Shown here piece by piece: positions 27,061 to 35,648 of a DNA stretch of 45,483 nucleotides. Made by a program: the position numbers and the translations under genes. This DNA comes from Aureococcus anophagefferens (lineage: Eukaryota > Sar > Pelagophyceae > Pelagomonadales > Pelagomonadaceae), in the NCBI RefSeq assembly GCF_000186865.1, contig NW_008705565.1, positions 2,823,037 to 2,868,519 of the forward strand. Reading direction: 5' to 3'. Below the pieces are notes generated by a model. It was not told where the DNA came from. It ran no database searches and saw only the letters and a program-made list of their open reading frames with translations. Numbering within the stretch: position 1 is the stretch's first letter; the number at the start of each line of letters is the position of its first letter.

Positions 27061-29658
27061 ATGAGCAACGAGCTGCTGCGCGTGCGGCGCGTCTGGGAGC
27101 GGCACGACTTCGCGCTGCCGTGCACGGAGGGCGACGCCGAGGTCGTGACGGTCTTCGAGGGCTTCTTCCTCGGCCGCGGGCGGTCGCTCCTCGCCGGCCA
27201 GGAGCAATTCGCGGACGTCACCGTGGAGTACGGCGACTTCCTGTCGACGATGCGGCTCGACGTCTTCGACTTCGAGGCCATGCTCTTCGCGCAGCCCGCG
27301 CGCGTGCTGCTCCAGCTCGGCGTCGCCGTCGACCTCGCGCTCGCGGCGCCCGACCGCCGCGCGCCGCCCGGCGGCGCGACCCTGCGCCTGCGCAACGTCG
27401 TGCCGCAGCTCCCGCTCGCGCAGCTCCGGTCCGAGCAGGTCGGCCGCTTCGTCGCCGTGCGCGCGACGGTGACGCGCGCGTCCGCCGTGCGGCCCCTCGT
27501 CGTCGCGGCGAGCTTCTCCTGCGCCAAGTGCGGCGCGGGCGAGGCCGACGACGCGCTGCGCGTCAAGTTCCCCGACGGCAACTTCGCGTCGCCGACGTGC
27601 TGCGTCTCCGGCGAGTGCAAGTCGCGGTCCTTCGACCTCAAGCGCGGCTCCGCGGCGGCGCTCGACTACCAGAAGATCAAGGTCCAGCAGCAGTTCGACG
27701 AGGGCCCCGGCGGCGACGACGGCGCGGGCCGCGTGCCGCGCCATTTGGACGTCGAGTGCCGGGGCCACGCGTTGGTGGACCTCTGCGTGCCCGGCGACGT
27801 CGTCGTCGTGAGCGGCGTGCTCCGGTGCGTCAACTCCGCCGTCGCCGCGGGCCGCCACGACAAGCGGGCCCTGGCGACGGCGACGGCCGTGCTCTACCTG
27901 GACGCGAACTCCGTCGTCAACGCGTCGCGCGAGGCGGAGCGCGGCGTCGCGGAGGTCGCGGACGCGGGCACGTGCGACGTCGTCGTCGGCGGCGGCGACA
28001 ACTTCGTCGCGCCGGCGGCGCTCGTGGACCCGCGGGGCGTGTCCCACTCAGGGCAGCACAAGCGAGCGAAATTCCCAACTTCAAAGGCTCCGATCTCGGC
28101 CATTTTCCACTCGTTTCGGCTGATTTTTGGACGAGCGATCATCTCTCGGAACGGTCTCGAAGCGTGGATGTGTGCGTGGATGTGGTTTCCGTAACGCGCG
28201 CGCGCGGAACACTCACGTTGAATCGACGTTGAATCACTCTTGTGCTGCCCAGGTCCCACTTCGGGGACGCGGACCTCGCGATCGTGAAGCAGATCGCCGG
28301 CGACGACGACGTGCTGGGCCTGCTCGTGGGGTCGCTCGCGCCGGCCATCTACGGCCACGAGCTCGTGAAGCTCGGCCTCTTACTGGGCCTCTTCGGCGGC
28401 ACGAAGGACGACGACGACGACGACGACCGCGACGCCGCGCGCGCGGCCGCGGCGCGGCCCGGCGCGCGCGACGACGTCGCGCTCGACTTCGCGGACCCGG
28501 CGCTCGCGGGCAAGGCGCCGCGGCGGAGCGACCGCGTGAGCGTGCGCGCGAACTCGCACGTGCTCGTCGTGGGCGACCCGGGCCTCGGCAAGTCGCAGAT
28601 GCTCCGCGCCGCGGCCGTCGCCGCGCCGCGGTCCGTCTACGTCTGCGGCAACACGACGACGGCGACGGGGCTCACGGTGTCGCTGAACCGCGACGCCGAC
28701 GGCGCGCCCGCGCTCGAGGCCGGCGCGCTCGTCCTCGCGGACCGCGGCGCGTGCTGCATCGACGAGTTCGACAAGATGGACGGCGGCCAGCACGCGGGCC
28801 TCCTCGAGGCCATGGAGCAGCAGCAGATCTCCATCGCCAAGGCCGGCGTCGTCGCGTCGCTCTCCGCGNNNNNNNNNNNNNNNNNNNNNNNNNNNNNNNN
28901 NNNNNNNNNNNNNNNNNNGCGTGGGCGCTTTTTCCGGACGCGCGCGCGCGGAACATTCAAGTTGAAGCTACGTTGAATCTCTCTTTTCCTGCCCAGGCGC
29001 GGACCGCGCGCTGCGGGACCCGCTGCCGCTGGGCCACTTCCGCAAGTACGTCGCCTACGCGCGGCGCTTCGTGTCCCCCAAGCTCGACGTCGGCGCGGCG
29101 CTCCTGCTGCAGCGCACGTACCTCGAGATGCGCGCGGCGCACGCGGCGGACCCGGCGAAGACCATGCCCATCACGACGCGCCAGCTCGAGAGCCTCGTGC
29201 GCCTCGCGCAGGCGCGCGCGAAGCTCGAGCTGCGGGCCAACGTCACCGAGGACGACGCGCGCGACGTCGTCGCGCTGCTCCGCGAGAGCGTGCGCGACGC
29301 GTGCACGACGCCCACGGGCGCCGTCGACTTCAGCCGCGCCGTCGGCGGCATGTCCGCGTCGCGCGCGGTCAAGGCCCTCGTCGCCGCGCTCCACGCGGAC
29401 GCGGACGCGCGCCGGGACCCCTACTTCACCATGGCCGACGTCAAGGACCTCGCGCGGCGCGCGGGCGTCGAGACGTCGAAGCCCATCGCGGACCTCGTCG
29501 ACATCCTCCGCGACCAGTCCTACCTCATGTACCAGAAGCGCGACGACGGCTCCTTCGCCTACAAGCTCACGTCCTGCCAGTACGAGGGGTCCCAGACCAG
29601 CACCCACCTCATGGGCCCGCCGCCGCCGCGGCCCCCGACGCAGCGCCGGGTCTACTAA
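27061..29658 (+). CDS. MCM8: MCM8-type DNA helicase, interrupted by two introners and an assembly gap
   Basis: Exon 1 is 27061-28040, exon 2 starts at 28253 and runs into an N run at 28870, and the last exon is 28997-29658. The zinc ribbon CAKCGAG...CCVSGEC is in the N-terminal OB region. LVGSLAPAIYGHELVKLGLL, Walker A GDPGLGKSQM, YVCGNTTTATGLTVSLNRD and Walker B CIDEFDKM match MCM8 rather than MCM2-7. After the gap come HFRKYVAYARRFVSPKLD and TMPITTRQLESLVRLAQARA, the MCM C-terminal lid, then a winged-helix-like tail. The sensor-1 and arginine-finger region is missing in the gap. MCM8 works with MCM9 in homologous recombination and repair synthesis. I start at 27061 because upstream codons lie in lower-GC leader DNA. 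Confidence 0.88.
28041..28252 (+). mobile_element. introner element forming MCM8 intron 1
   Basis: A 212-nt intron flanked by the 8-bp direct repeat GTCCCACT (28041-28048 and 28253-28260). The donor GT is the first two bases of the first copy; the acceptor is the element's own end, GCTGCCCAG. Terminal inverted repeats GGGCAGCACAAG (28051-28062) and CTTGTGCTGCCC (28239-28250) are perfect over 12 bp. Spliced, the codons read R-G-V-S-H-F-G-D across the junction. The interior contains the shared 20-mer at 28115-28134 on the reverse strand. It carries no ORF, so it is non-autonomous. Confidence 0.92.
28870..28918. other. assembly gap (49 N) inside MCM8
   Basis: A run of N replaces the MCM8 segment after GVVASLSA. 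From family knowledge about 80-110 residues of the AAA+ core, plus the 5' half of a second introner, should lie here, which cannot fit in 49 bp. The run length is therefore probably a placeholder. Confidence 0.9.
28919..28996 (+). mobile_element. 3' end of a second introner in MCM8
   Basis: The 78 bp after the gap match the 3' end of the MCM8 intron-1 and SET introners: GCTTTTTCCGGACGCG, a CGCGGAACATTCAAGTTGAAG stretch in the same order, then CGTTGAATCTCTCTTTTCCTGCCCAG-like sequence ending in the splice acceptor CAG. It has the same orientation relative to the gene as the other two subfamily members. The left end and left target repeat are lost in the N run; the right flank begins GCGCGGAC. 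Confidence 0.85.
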
Positions 29659-29799
29659 GTTGACGCGATATCGAAGCACCGGTCGACTACATTGAATCAA
29701 TGGTGACGGCACCGTCGCGTCGAAGAAACCATCCACGATGGAGGGCGGCAGCCCGGCGTTTTAGGCCGCTCCCGCGCCCGCTCCCGCGCCCGCCCGGCG

Positions 29800-30477
29800 A
29801 TGTCGGCGATGGAGGAGACGTCGAGCTGGTGGCCGGGCAGCCCGCGGTCCGGCGCGCCGGCGCCGGCGCGCGAGGCGCCCGGCGCCCAGACCTACGACGA
29901 GATCATGGCGCGGGCCGCGGCGTCGCGCGGCGAGGCGTCGAGCCCGCGGCCCGTGATCACGCTCCACCGCGTCGGGTCCGGGCGGCGCGGCGGGTCCAAG
30001 GACCCCCGCGAGTACGACCGCCTCGAGAGCCGCCTAAAGGCGCTCCAAAAAAAAATCAGCCTCGTGCGGTCGCACCTCCGGGAGGCCGACGAGTCCGCCG
30101 CGGCGGAGCGCGCCGCCGAGCTCGCCGAGGCCGAGGCCCTCGCGGCGAACACGCGCGCGAACCGGTCCGCGGGCGCGCGCGCGCCCGCGCCCGGCGACGA
30201 CGGCGACGGCGGCGGCGCCGCCGTCGCGCGGAGCTTCCTCTGCTCCGCCGACTCCGCCGACGTCGACTACGGCACCGGCCCGCCCGCGGCGTCGCACCTC
30301 TCCCACGTCGCCATCGACAGCGACTTCGCCGACGACGACGACGACGGCGGCGCGCCGCCGGACGGCCGGCCCGCCGGCGGCGACGCGGCCCGAGACGCGC
30401 TCTGCGGCGACGCGGGGGACGTCGAGGAGCTCGAGGTCGAGGACGACGATTACCGGAGGCTGAGGCGAGGGGCGTAG
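29800..30477 (+). CDS. hypothetical acidic protein with a short coiled coil
   Basis: 225 residues, MSAMEETSSWWPGSPRSG start. Residues ~70-120 (PREYDRLESRLKALQKKISL, then HLREADESAAAERAAELAE) form a probable coiled coil. The rest is low complexity, with Asp-rich patches (DSDFADDDDDGG, VEELEVEDDDY). No domain is recognised. A WWPG near the start and the ordered coil suggest a small adaptor, but no function can be assigned. Coding is supported by consistent G/C third positions. Confidence 0.6.
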   Translation: MSAMEETSSWWPGSPRSGAPAPAREAPGAQTYDEIMARAAASRGEASSPRPVITLHRVGSGRRGGSKDPREYDRLESRLKALQKKISLVRSHLREADESAAAERAAELAEAEALAANTRANRSAGARAPAPGDDGDGGGAAVARSFLCSADSADVDYGTGPPAASHLSHVAIDSDFADDDDDGGAPPDGRPAGGDAARDALCGDAGDVEELEVEDDDYRRLRRGA

Positions 30478-30553
30478 GGTTGCGGCGCGTTCGTCCCCGG
30501 GCTACGTAAGCCTAGGCGCTCCGCGTGCGCGAGTCGGCCTCGCCGGTGACGGA

Positions 30554-30694
30554 CTAGTGGGACTCCTTCGCGTCCTTGTAGATGCTGGCCTCGAGGTGGA
30601 TCTTGTTCTCGTCATGATTGTCTTTGGCCCATTGGAGGTCCCTGGCCTTCTTCTGGAGCTCGCGCCGCGAGCCCGTGGGCACGAATTTGCCCGG
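30554..30694 (-). CDS. orphan terminal exon beside a minisatellite
   Basis: 46 codons and a TAG stop, preceded by a good splice acceptor (GCGCCAG at 30700-30695). The peptide contains ELQKKARDLQWAKDNHDEN and KIHLEASIYKDAKESH; its Lys/Asp/Glu-rich composition with G/C third positions is typical of a real coding exon in this genome, unlike the repeat peptide upstream. The frame continues through the minisatellite without a stop, but I take that as an effect of the repeat. The upstream exon is not identified, and no family is recognised. It could be a gene remnant or a gene with the minisatellite in its last intron. Confidence 0.45.
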   Translation of the reverse strand, partial: PGKFVPTGSRRELQKKARDLQWAKDNHDENKIHLEASIYKDAKESH

Positions 30695-30740
30695 CTGGCG
30701 CAGAGGGGGCCGACCACCAGGCATACACCAGCCGGGCATA

Positions 30741-31285
30741 CACCGGCATAGCAGCCGCATAGCAGCCGCATAGCGGACGCATAGCGGACGCATAGCGGAC
30801 GCATAGCAGCCGCATACCACCCGCATAGCAGGCGCATAGCAGGCGCATAGTAGACGCATAGCAGGCGCATAGTAGACGCATAGTAGACGCATAGTAGACG
30901 CATAGTAGGCGCATAGCAGACGCATAGCAGGCGCATAAGACCAGCATAGCAGGCGCATACCACCAGCATAGCAGCCCGGCGACCGCTGTCGACGACCCCA
31001 GGCGACGGCCGCCGGAGGTCGCCGCATAGCAGGCGCATACCACCAGCATAGCAGCCGCATACAACCCGCATACGACCCGCATAAAACCCGCATACCACCC
31101 GCATACCACCCGCATACCACCCGCATACCACCCGCATACCACCCGCATACCACCCGCATACCACCCGCATACGACCACTGGCAGCATAGCAGCCGCATAC
31201 CACCCGCATAAAACCCGCATAAAACCCGCATACCACCCGCATAAAACCCGCATAAAACCCGCATAGTAGGCGCATACTACCAGGC
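30741..31285 (+). repeat. 11-bp minisatellite
   Basis: About 45 units of an 11-bp repeat with plus-strand consensus CATAGCAGCCG or CATACCACCCG, in two blocks (about 30741-30974 and 31021-31285) split by about 46 bp of unrelated GC-rich sequence. Variants are clustered: GGACG types at the left, AGTAGACG in the middle, CCACCCG at the right, as expected from unequal exchange. Because 11 is not a multiple of 3, every frame yields the same 11-residue peptide period (for example MRVVCGWYAGG on the minus strand), so the long frames here are not evidence of genes. Confidence 0.95.
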
Positions 31286-31606
31286 ATACCGGCGGTCAAC
31301 CCCCTCGGGGCTGGCGGGAGTTGGGATGATTCACAGCCACCGCCTCCCCGGCCACAGCCTCTAAGCCACCGATTCAGATTTGCTCCGAATAGCGGGCCCG
31401 ACTGCCGCTCGTCAAACAGAGGTTCTGGCACGCGCCGCGCGCCGCACGCGCATTGCAAAGCGGATTTCGAGCTTCGCACATCCTTGCGTTACGCGTGCGC
31501 TGCTGAAGGCGCGAAAAATCCACACCGTTGCCCGACGCCGCGAGCGATTCGGCGACCGGCATCGCCGCTTGCACCTACCTTGAGCCACGCAATCTTTGCC
31601 TTTACC
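31286..31606. other. intergenic, nothing identified
   Basis: 321 bp between the minisatellite and the next plus-strand gene. Lower GC than the genes, with no credible ORF, RNA gene or inverted repeat seen. It probably holds the leader of the downstream gene and possibly upstream exon sequence for the orphan exon, which I could not define. Confidence 0.4.
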
Positions 31607-31942
31607 ATGCCACATGCCCGCGCGCGACCGCCCAATGGCGCGCCGACCCGGTCGGAGCGAAAGCAGAAACGTTTCACGCGCCTCGCGCGCCGCCTGGCGC
31701 TGAGCTGCTACCGGTTCGTCGTCGTCCACCCCGAGGACCGGTCGATCCACGACGCGAGCCTCTACGAGCTCAAGGAGGCGACGGTCGTCGGCGCCGCGGA
31801 CCTGCCGCCGCACACCGCGGCGAGCGTCTACGACGTCGAGCAGCTGCCCGTCGCGCGCGCGGTCGTGCTGCCGTACCTCCCCGAGGCCGCGCGGCCGATG
31901 CCCGTGCGCATCCGCGTGCCCTACATCCACGCCGCCGCCTGA
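31607..31942 (+). CDS. small hypothetical protein
   Basis: 111 residues from the ATG at 31607 (MPHARARPPNG). The frame is open from 31484, but upstream codons are A/T-richer and look like leader. The conserved-looking part is RLALSCYRFVVVHPEDRSI, SLYELKEATVVGAADLPPH and ending MPVRIRVPYIHAAA. Strand-alternating hydrophobics suggest a small beta-rich domain. No family is recognised. Third positions are strongly G/C in this frame, and the antisense frame is biased the wrong way. Confidence 0.5.
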   Translation: MPHARARPPNGAPTRSERKQKRFTRLARRLALSCYRFVVVHPEDRSIHDASLYELKEATVVGAADLPPHTAASVYDVEQLPVARAVVLPYLPEAARPMPVRIRVPYIHAAA

Positions 31943-32136
31943 GCGGGCGCCGCCCGCTTCTCGGAAATCCCGCGCACCGCGCCGCGCGCCGGCCGTTTTG
32001 CCACCGCCGTCGTCGCGCGCGCGCGCCCCACGGAGCCGTCCAAGACGCGCTTATAAGTGCGCCCCGCCGAGAGCCGCCCGACGGACCGGGCCGCGACGGA
32101 CCTCGCGAGGGGGGCATGCGCCCTTACGAAGCGGCC

Positions 32137-33323
32137 CTAGCCGAAGCCGCCGCCGGCCTTCTTCGCCTTGGCCGCGCCGGCGCCGGGCAGCCGCTTGCGC
32201 TTCTTCTCGGCCCGGGCCCGGGCCTTCTCGTCCTTGGCCGCGAAGCCCGACCGCGAGAGCCAGTAGCCCTCGCCGTAGGACACGAGCACCTCGTCGCCCG
32301 CCGCGATGGGCCGCGTCGCGACGGTCGCGTGGTGCGCGCCCTCGAGAGTCCAGTGGTCCGCGTTCGCGCGCGCGGCCGACGCCGCGGCGTAGGCCGCGCG
32401 GCTCGCCTCGTCGCCGGCGACGATGGCCGCGCCGTCGTTGGCGAGGTGGCCGAGGTACGACGGGTCCGCGTCGCGCGCCGGGTCGCCGACGATGGTCAGC
32501 GACGGCACGGACGTGGGCAGCTCGTAGGCGCGCCTGGGCAGCAAAAGAGAGATTCAACGTCGCTTCAAAGTGAATGTTCCGCGTGCGCGCGTTCCGGAAA
32601 AAGCATCCATTCTTCGAAACCGCTCCGAGGGATGATCGCTCGTCCAAAAATCAGCCGAAACGAGTGGAACACGGCCGAGAAAGGAGCCTTTGAAGTTGGG
32701 AATGTCGCTCTCTTTTGCTGCCCCGGGTCGCGCGCGTTCGCCGCGCGGACGAACAGGTCCTCGGCGGTCTGCTCGTCGTTGGGCACGTGGGACCCGAAGA
32801 GCGCCTTGATCTCGCAGCCGGCGGACCGCGACGCCGCGTCGCCGTCGGGCCACGAGAGCAGCGCGTCGCCGGGGTAGAGCGTGACGAGCTCGCCCGGTGC
32901 GATGTCGCGCGTCGCGAAGAGGCCCCGGCCGTGGATGGCCGATTTCCCGACGGCGCAGCGGTCGAGCTCGAGGTCCTGGAACCGCGTGCGCAGCAGCCGC
33001 TTCTTCACGCGCGCGGCCTCGGCGACGGCCTCCGTCGAGTTCGGCGTCGCGGCAAAGGGCTCGCGGTAGTGGGCGCGCACCTCGGCGAGCATCTTGCCCA
33101 GGCCCTCCGTCGTGAGCGTGTCGTTCTTCCTGCGCGCCGCGGCCGGGGCGGCGGCGGCCGAGCTCCGGGCCGGGGCGGCGGCGGCCGAGCTCCGGGCCGG
33201 GGCGGCGGCGGCGTCCGATGCGGCGTCCGATGCGGCGCGGAGCGCCACGCGCCGCGGCGCGGCGTGGAACCGCGTGTGCACGAGGCACGTTGCGCACTGG
33301 AGGAGCACGAGAAGGGCCCGCAT
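32137..33323 (-). CDS. SET-domain protein (two exons)
   Basis: Exon 1 is 33323 to 32734 and exon 2 is 32533 to 32137, giving 328 residues. The first ~20 residues are hydrophobic (MRALLVLLQCATCLVHTRF), a possible signal or plastid presequence. The SET core shows AIHGRGLFATRDIAPGEL, then after splicing SYLGHLANDGA (counterpart of the N-H-S motif) and DEVLVSYGEGYW (Y-G-x-x-Y-W). An Ala/Lys-rich basic tail ends GGGFG. SET enzymes transfer methyl groups from S-adenosylmethionine to Lys; the substrate could be a non-histone protein, given the N-terminal presequence. The intron between exons is an introner with a GC donor. Divergent from the next gene with 95 bp between starts. Confidence 0.8.
32534..32733 (-). 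mobile_element. introner element forming the SET-gene intron
   Basis: A 200-nt intron with perfect 16-bp terminal inverted repeats, GGGCAGCAAAAGAGAG, at 32708-32723 and 32536-32551 (ends inward of each splice site). On the gene strand the donor is GC (GCGCGACC, from the target) and the acceptor is TGCCCAG from the element. Flanking target copies GCGCGACC and GCGCGCCT match at 6 of 8 positions. Interior is near-identical to the MCM8 intron-1 element and contains the 20-mer at 32640-32659. Splicing reads A-N-A-R-A-Y-E-L across the junction. Confidence 0.9.
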
Positions 33324-33418
33324 CGCTCGGCGGCGGGCTCTTTGAAGCTGCGGTTGAGGTCCGGGCGCACTTCGCCAAAATAAATACCACAGGCTGGCAG
33401 CCTCCGCCTCACTGGACA
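33324..33418. promoter_or_regulatory. 95-bp bidirectional promoter region
   Basis: This is all the DNA between the start codons of the SET gene (-) and the Rossmann-like gene (+). It holds a TTTGAAGC box, an A/T patch CCAAAATAAATACC and a GGCAGCC motif at 33396-33402. Both promoters and leaders must be compressed here. The function is inferred from position. Confidence 0.55.
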
Positions 33419-34873
33419 ATGGCCGAGTTCGCCTGGCCTACGACGGCCGGCGGGAAGGCGTCGACGACGGCCACGGGCAAGCAGGTCTGGGCCGCCGCCG
33501 CGCGGGCCATGGGCGCCGACGACCTCGCGGCGGCCCTGGAGCGGGAGAAGGACTGGCGCTTCAAGTACCCGACGCACGTCGTCGCGCTCTGCGAGCGCAT
33601 GTGCGCGTCGCCGGCCGCGGCCGTCGACGCCGCGCGCGGTGGCCTCGCCGCGGCGCACGCGGCCTTCGATACGGCCAATGTGCTCGCGGCCGCGACGCCG
33701 CCGCTCCACAGCGTGCTCGTCGCCGGGTCGGGCAAGGCCGGCGAGGTCAAGGTGCCCCTCGCGAGCCTCGACGCCTGGGTCGCCGCCGGGTCCTGCGAGG
33801 CCGACGTCGCGGCCCGGTGCCGGAGCCTCTGCGACGAGGGCGGCCGCCTCGCGTGCGAGCCGTCCACGCGGAGGTCGCACGCCTTCGTCGTCCTCGGCGC
33901 GACGTCGGAGATGGGCCCCGCGCGCGCGCTCCTCAGCCTCGGCTGCACCGTGGCGTGCGTCGCGCGCGCGGGCTCCGCGGCCAAGTGGGCGCCGCTCGTC
34001 GACTTCGCCCGGTCCACGAGCGGCGTGCTCGTCGCGCCGTCGCGCGACGAGGCCGCGACGGGCGCCGACGCGGGAAAGCTCGGCGCCGACGTGCTCAACG
34101 AGGCCGGGGCCATCGCGGCCTGGCTCCGGGACGAGCCGGCCCTGGCGAAGTTCGACACGCTCGTCGTCGGCCAGTACATCTACCTCGACGGCGAGAAGCA
34201 CGTGCGCGCGTCCGTCGCCTGCGACGCCATCGCCGCCGAGCTCCAGAAGACGCGGGACGTCGCCTACGCCTACCTCGCGAGCCCGGGCACGGCCTACCCG
34301 ATCACCGCGGCCATGGCCGACGACTCGCGGCGGCGCCACGCGGCCGCGCCGCTCTGGCAGACGGGCCTCAGCGGCGCCATGAAGCTCGGCGGCGGCGGCT
34401 ACGTGCGCAACTACCGGGACGCCGTGGGCCCGGCGCGGCTCCACGTCACCGACGGCCTCGCGACGGTCCAGGGCCCGAACTACGCGCTCGCGAAGACCTT
34501 GCAAAACTGGCGCGCGGTCGCCGCGCGCGCGGACGGCCGCGTCGTCTCCGCGAACATGGCGCCGCCGGCGCGCACGGCGTCGATGACGAAGACGAACCCG
34601 AACGTCGCGCGCTGGCTCGACGGCGTCGCCAACTTCGCGCCGAACGCGACGTTCTTCCCCCAGGACGTCTCCAAGGTCATGGCCGCGCTGCTCCTCTACG
34701 ACCTCTGGCACCCGGAGGCCGTCGCCAAGCCGACGACGGCGCTGGACCACCCGCTCATGATCCTCCAGCCCGCGTTCCACGGCGGCAGCCCCCGCTGCGC
34801 CTACACGGGCGAGTCCATCGGCTCCTCCGCGGTGATCACGTCCTTCGTCTCCCGCCGGCCCTCCTGCGCCTGA
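33419..34873 (+). CDS. Rossmann-like protein of unknown function
   Basis: 484 residues from MAEFAWPTTAGGKAS. An N-terminal helical domain is followed by a nucleotide-binding-like core (HAFVVLGATSEMGPARALLS) with a G-A-T-S-x-M-G glycine pattern reminiscent of short-chain dehydrogenases, then LVVGQYIYLDGEKH, YAYLASPGTAYPITAAMADD and a long C-terminal region (TGLSGAMKLGGGGYVRNY, ANMAPPARTASMTKTNPNVA). A Tyr-x-x-x-Lys active site is not obvious, so oxidoreductase activity is uncertain. Good coding bias throughout. An upstream in-frame extension to 33218 lies antisense to the SET gene and is rejected. Confidence 0.65.
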   Translation: MAEFAWPTTAGGKASTTATGKQVWAAAARAMGADDLAAALEREKDWRFKYPTHVVALCERMCASPAAAVDAARGGLAAAHAAFDTANVLAAATPPLHSVLVAGSGKAGEVKVPLASLDAWVAAGSCEADVAARCRSLCDEGGRLACEPSTRRSHAFVVLGATSEMGPARALLSLGCTVACVARAGSAAKWAPLVDFARSTSGVLVAPSRDEAATGADAGKLGADVLNEAGAIAAWLRDEPALAKFDTLVVGQYIYLDGEKHVRASVACDAIAAELQKTRDVAYAYLASPGTAYPITAAMADDSRRRHAAAPLWQTGLSGAMKLGGGGYVRNYRDAVGPARLHVTDGLATVQGPNYALAKTLQNWRAVAARADGRVVSANMAPPARTASMTKTNPNVARWLDGVANFAPNATFFPQDVSKVMAALLLYDLWHPEAVAKPTTALDHPLMILQPAFHGGSPRCAYTGESIGSSAVITSFVSRRPSCA

Positions 34874-35163
34874 GGAAGGGGGGCGGCGCTTCGGCTGAAG
34901 AGACGGGCCTCCGGCGGCTGGAGAGGCGACGCCGGCGCGGGTGTGCCCCAAGGAGGGCAACATACCCCGCCGGCGGGGTATGTTATATGCCGAGCTAGCT
35001 GGAACCCAATTGAAATTAACGAACGACGCCGTCGGTCGAGGGTCGAGGAGGCGGTCGAACAAAAGGCGGGAGATCCGGAACGGCACGAGCGACCGCGAAC
35101 GAGCGTCCAGGGCAGGACCAAACGAAGCGCGCCTGAGATGTCGAGGAGAACAACCAGCGCGTC
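34874..35163. other. convergent intergenic region
   Basis: 290 bp between two convergent stops. Apart from the palindrome at 34959-34984 it contains only weak short frames. The A/T-richer segment around 35000-35080 has no recognisable element. Confidence 0.4.
34959..34984. repeat. 26-bp perfect palindrome
   Basis: AACATACCCCGCC followed directly by its own reverse complement, with no spacer. It lies 86 bp after the stop of the Rossmann-like gene and 180 bp from the stop of the convergent small TM gene. A cruciform, RNA hairpin near 3' ends, or a residual terminal inverted-repeat pair are possible. Confidence 0.9.
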
Positions 35164-35516
35164 CTAGAAGGAGCACCCGGAAAAGGCGAAGTTCTGGTAG
35201 ACCGGGTGGCTGTAGCGCGGGCCGCTGAGCGGGTCCATTTGCGCGAGGGCGTCGGCATTCGTCAGATCTGATTCCGCGTTGTCGGAAACGGTGCGAACGG
35301 ATATCTCGAGTCGTCGTCGTAGTTCGAGCAGTCGAGGCTGTAGATTTCGTGCGTGTCATCCGGGAGCTTGCTCAAGCGTTCCAGACCGAGCGACGGCCGC
35401 TGGCTCTCTGCCCAGGTCGCATACGCGAGGCCGCACACCAGCGCGGCGCATCCGGCCTTGGCCCACTTGCGCCATGCCGGCGCGGCCTTCCGGATGAGAG
35501 GCGCGCTCTCCTCCAT
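35164..35516 (-). CDS. small single-pass membrane protein (probable two exons)
   Basis: Exon 1 (35516 to 35290) encodes MEESAPLIRKAAPAWRKWAK, a short TM helix (AGCAALVCGLAYATWA) and LPDDTHEIYSLDCSNYDDDS. The frame then reaches a TGA, but a 65-nt GT-AG intron (35225-35289) leads in frame to GPRYSHPVYQNFAFSGCSF and TAG, giving 95 residues. A donor 9 nt further upstream (35298) works equally well. The topology is cytosolic basic N-terminus, lumenal acidic tail. No family is recognised. Only 132 bp separate its start from the divergent helicase. Confidence 0.5.
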
Positions 35517-35648
35517 GTCGCACGCCGTGGGTGCGGTCACGCCGTAGGCGGGCTGCCGCCTGGAGCTTCTATTATTGAACTTCATGATGAACTCATTGCA
35601 CTTGGCGACGCTTTGGCATCTCTTCGGCATGATGCATTGTTGGCCCCC

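Noticed and set aside
30741..31285. Possible CRISPR array
   Set aside because: Units are 11 bp with no spacers, so this is a minisatellite in a eukaryotic genome.
30502..31479. 325-codon repeat protein with MRVVCGWYAGG units
   Set aside because: The 11-bp period makes every frame open, so openness is not evidence; kept only the non-repetitive exon at 30554-30694.
33005..35359. Minus-strand frame of 784 codons
   Set aside because: Antisense to the Rossmann-like gene and out of frame with the SET gene; no domain.
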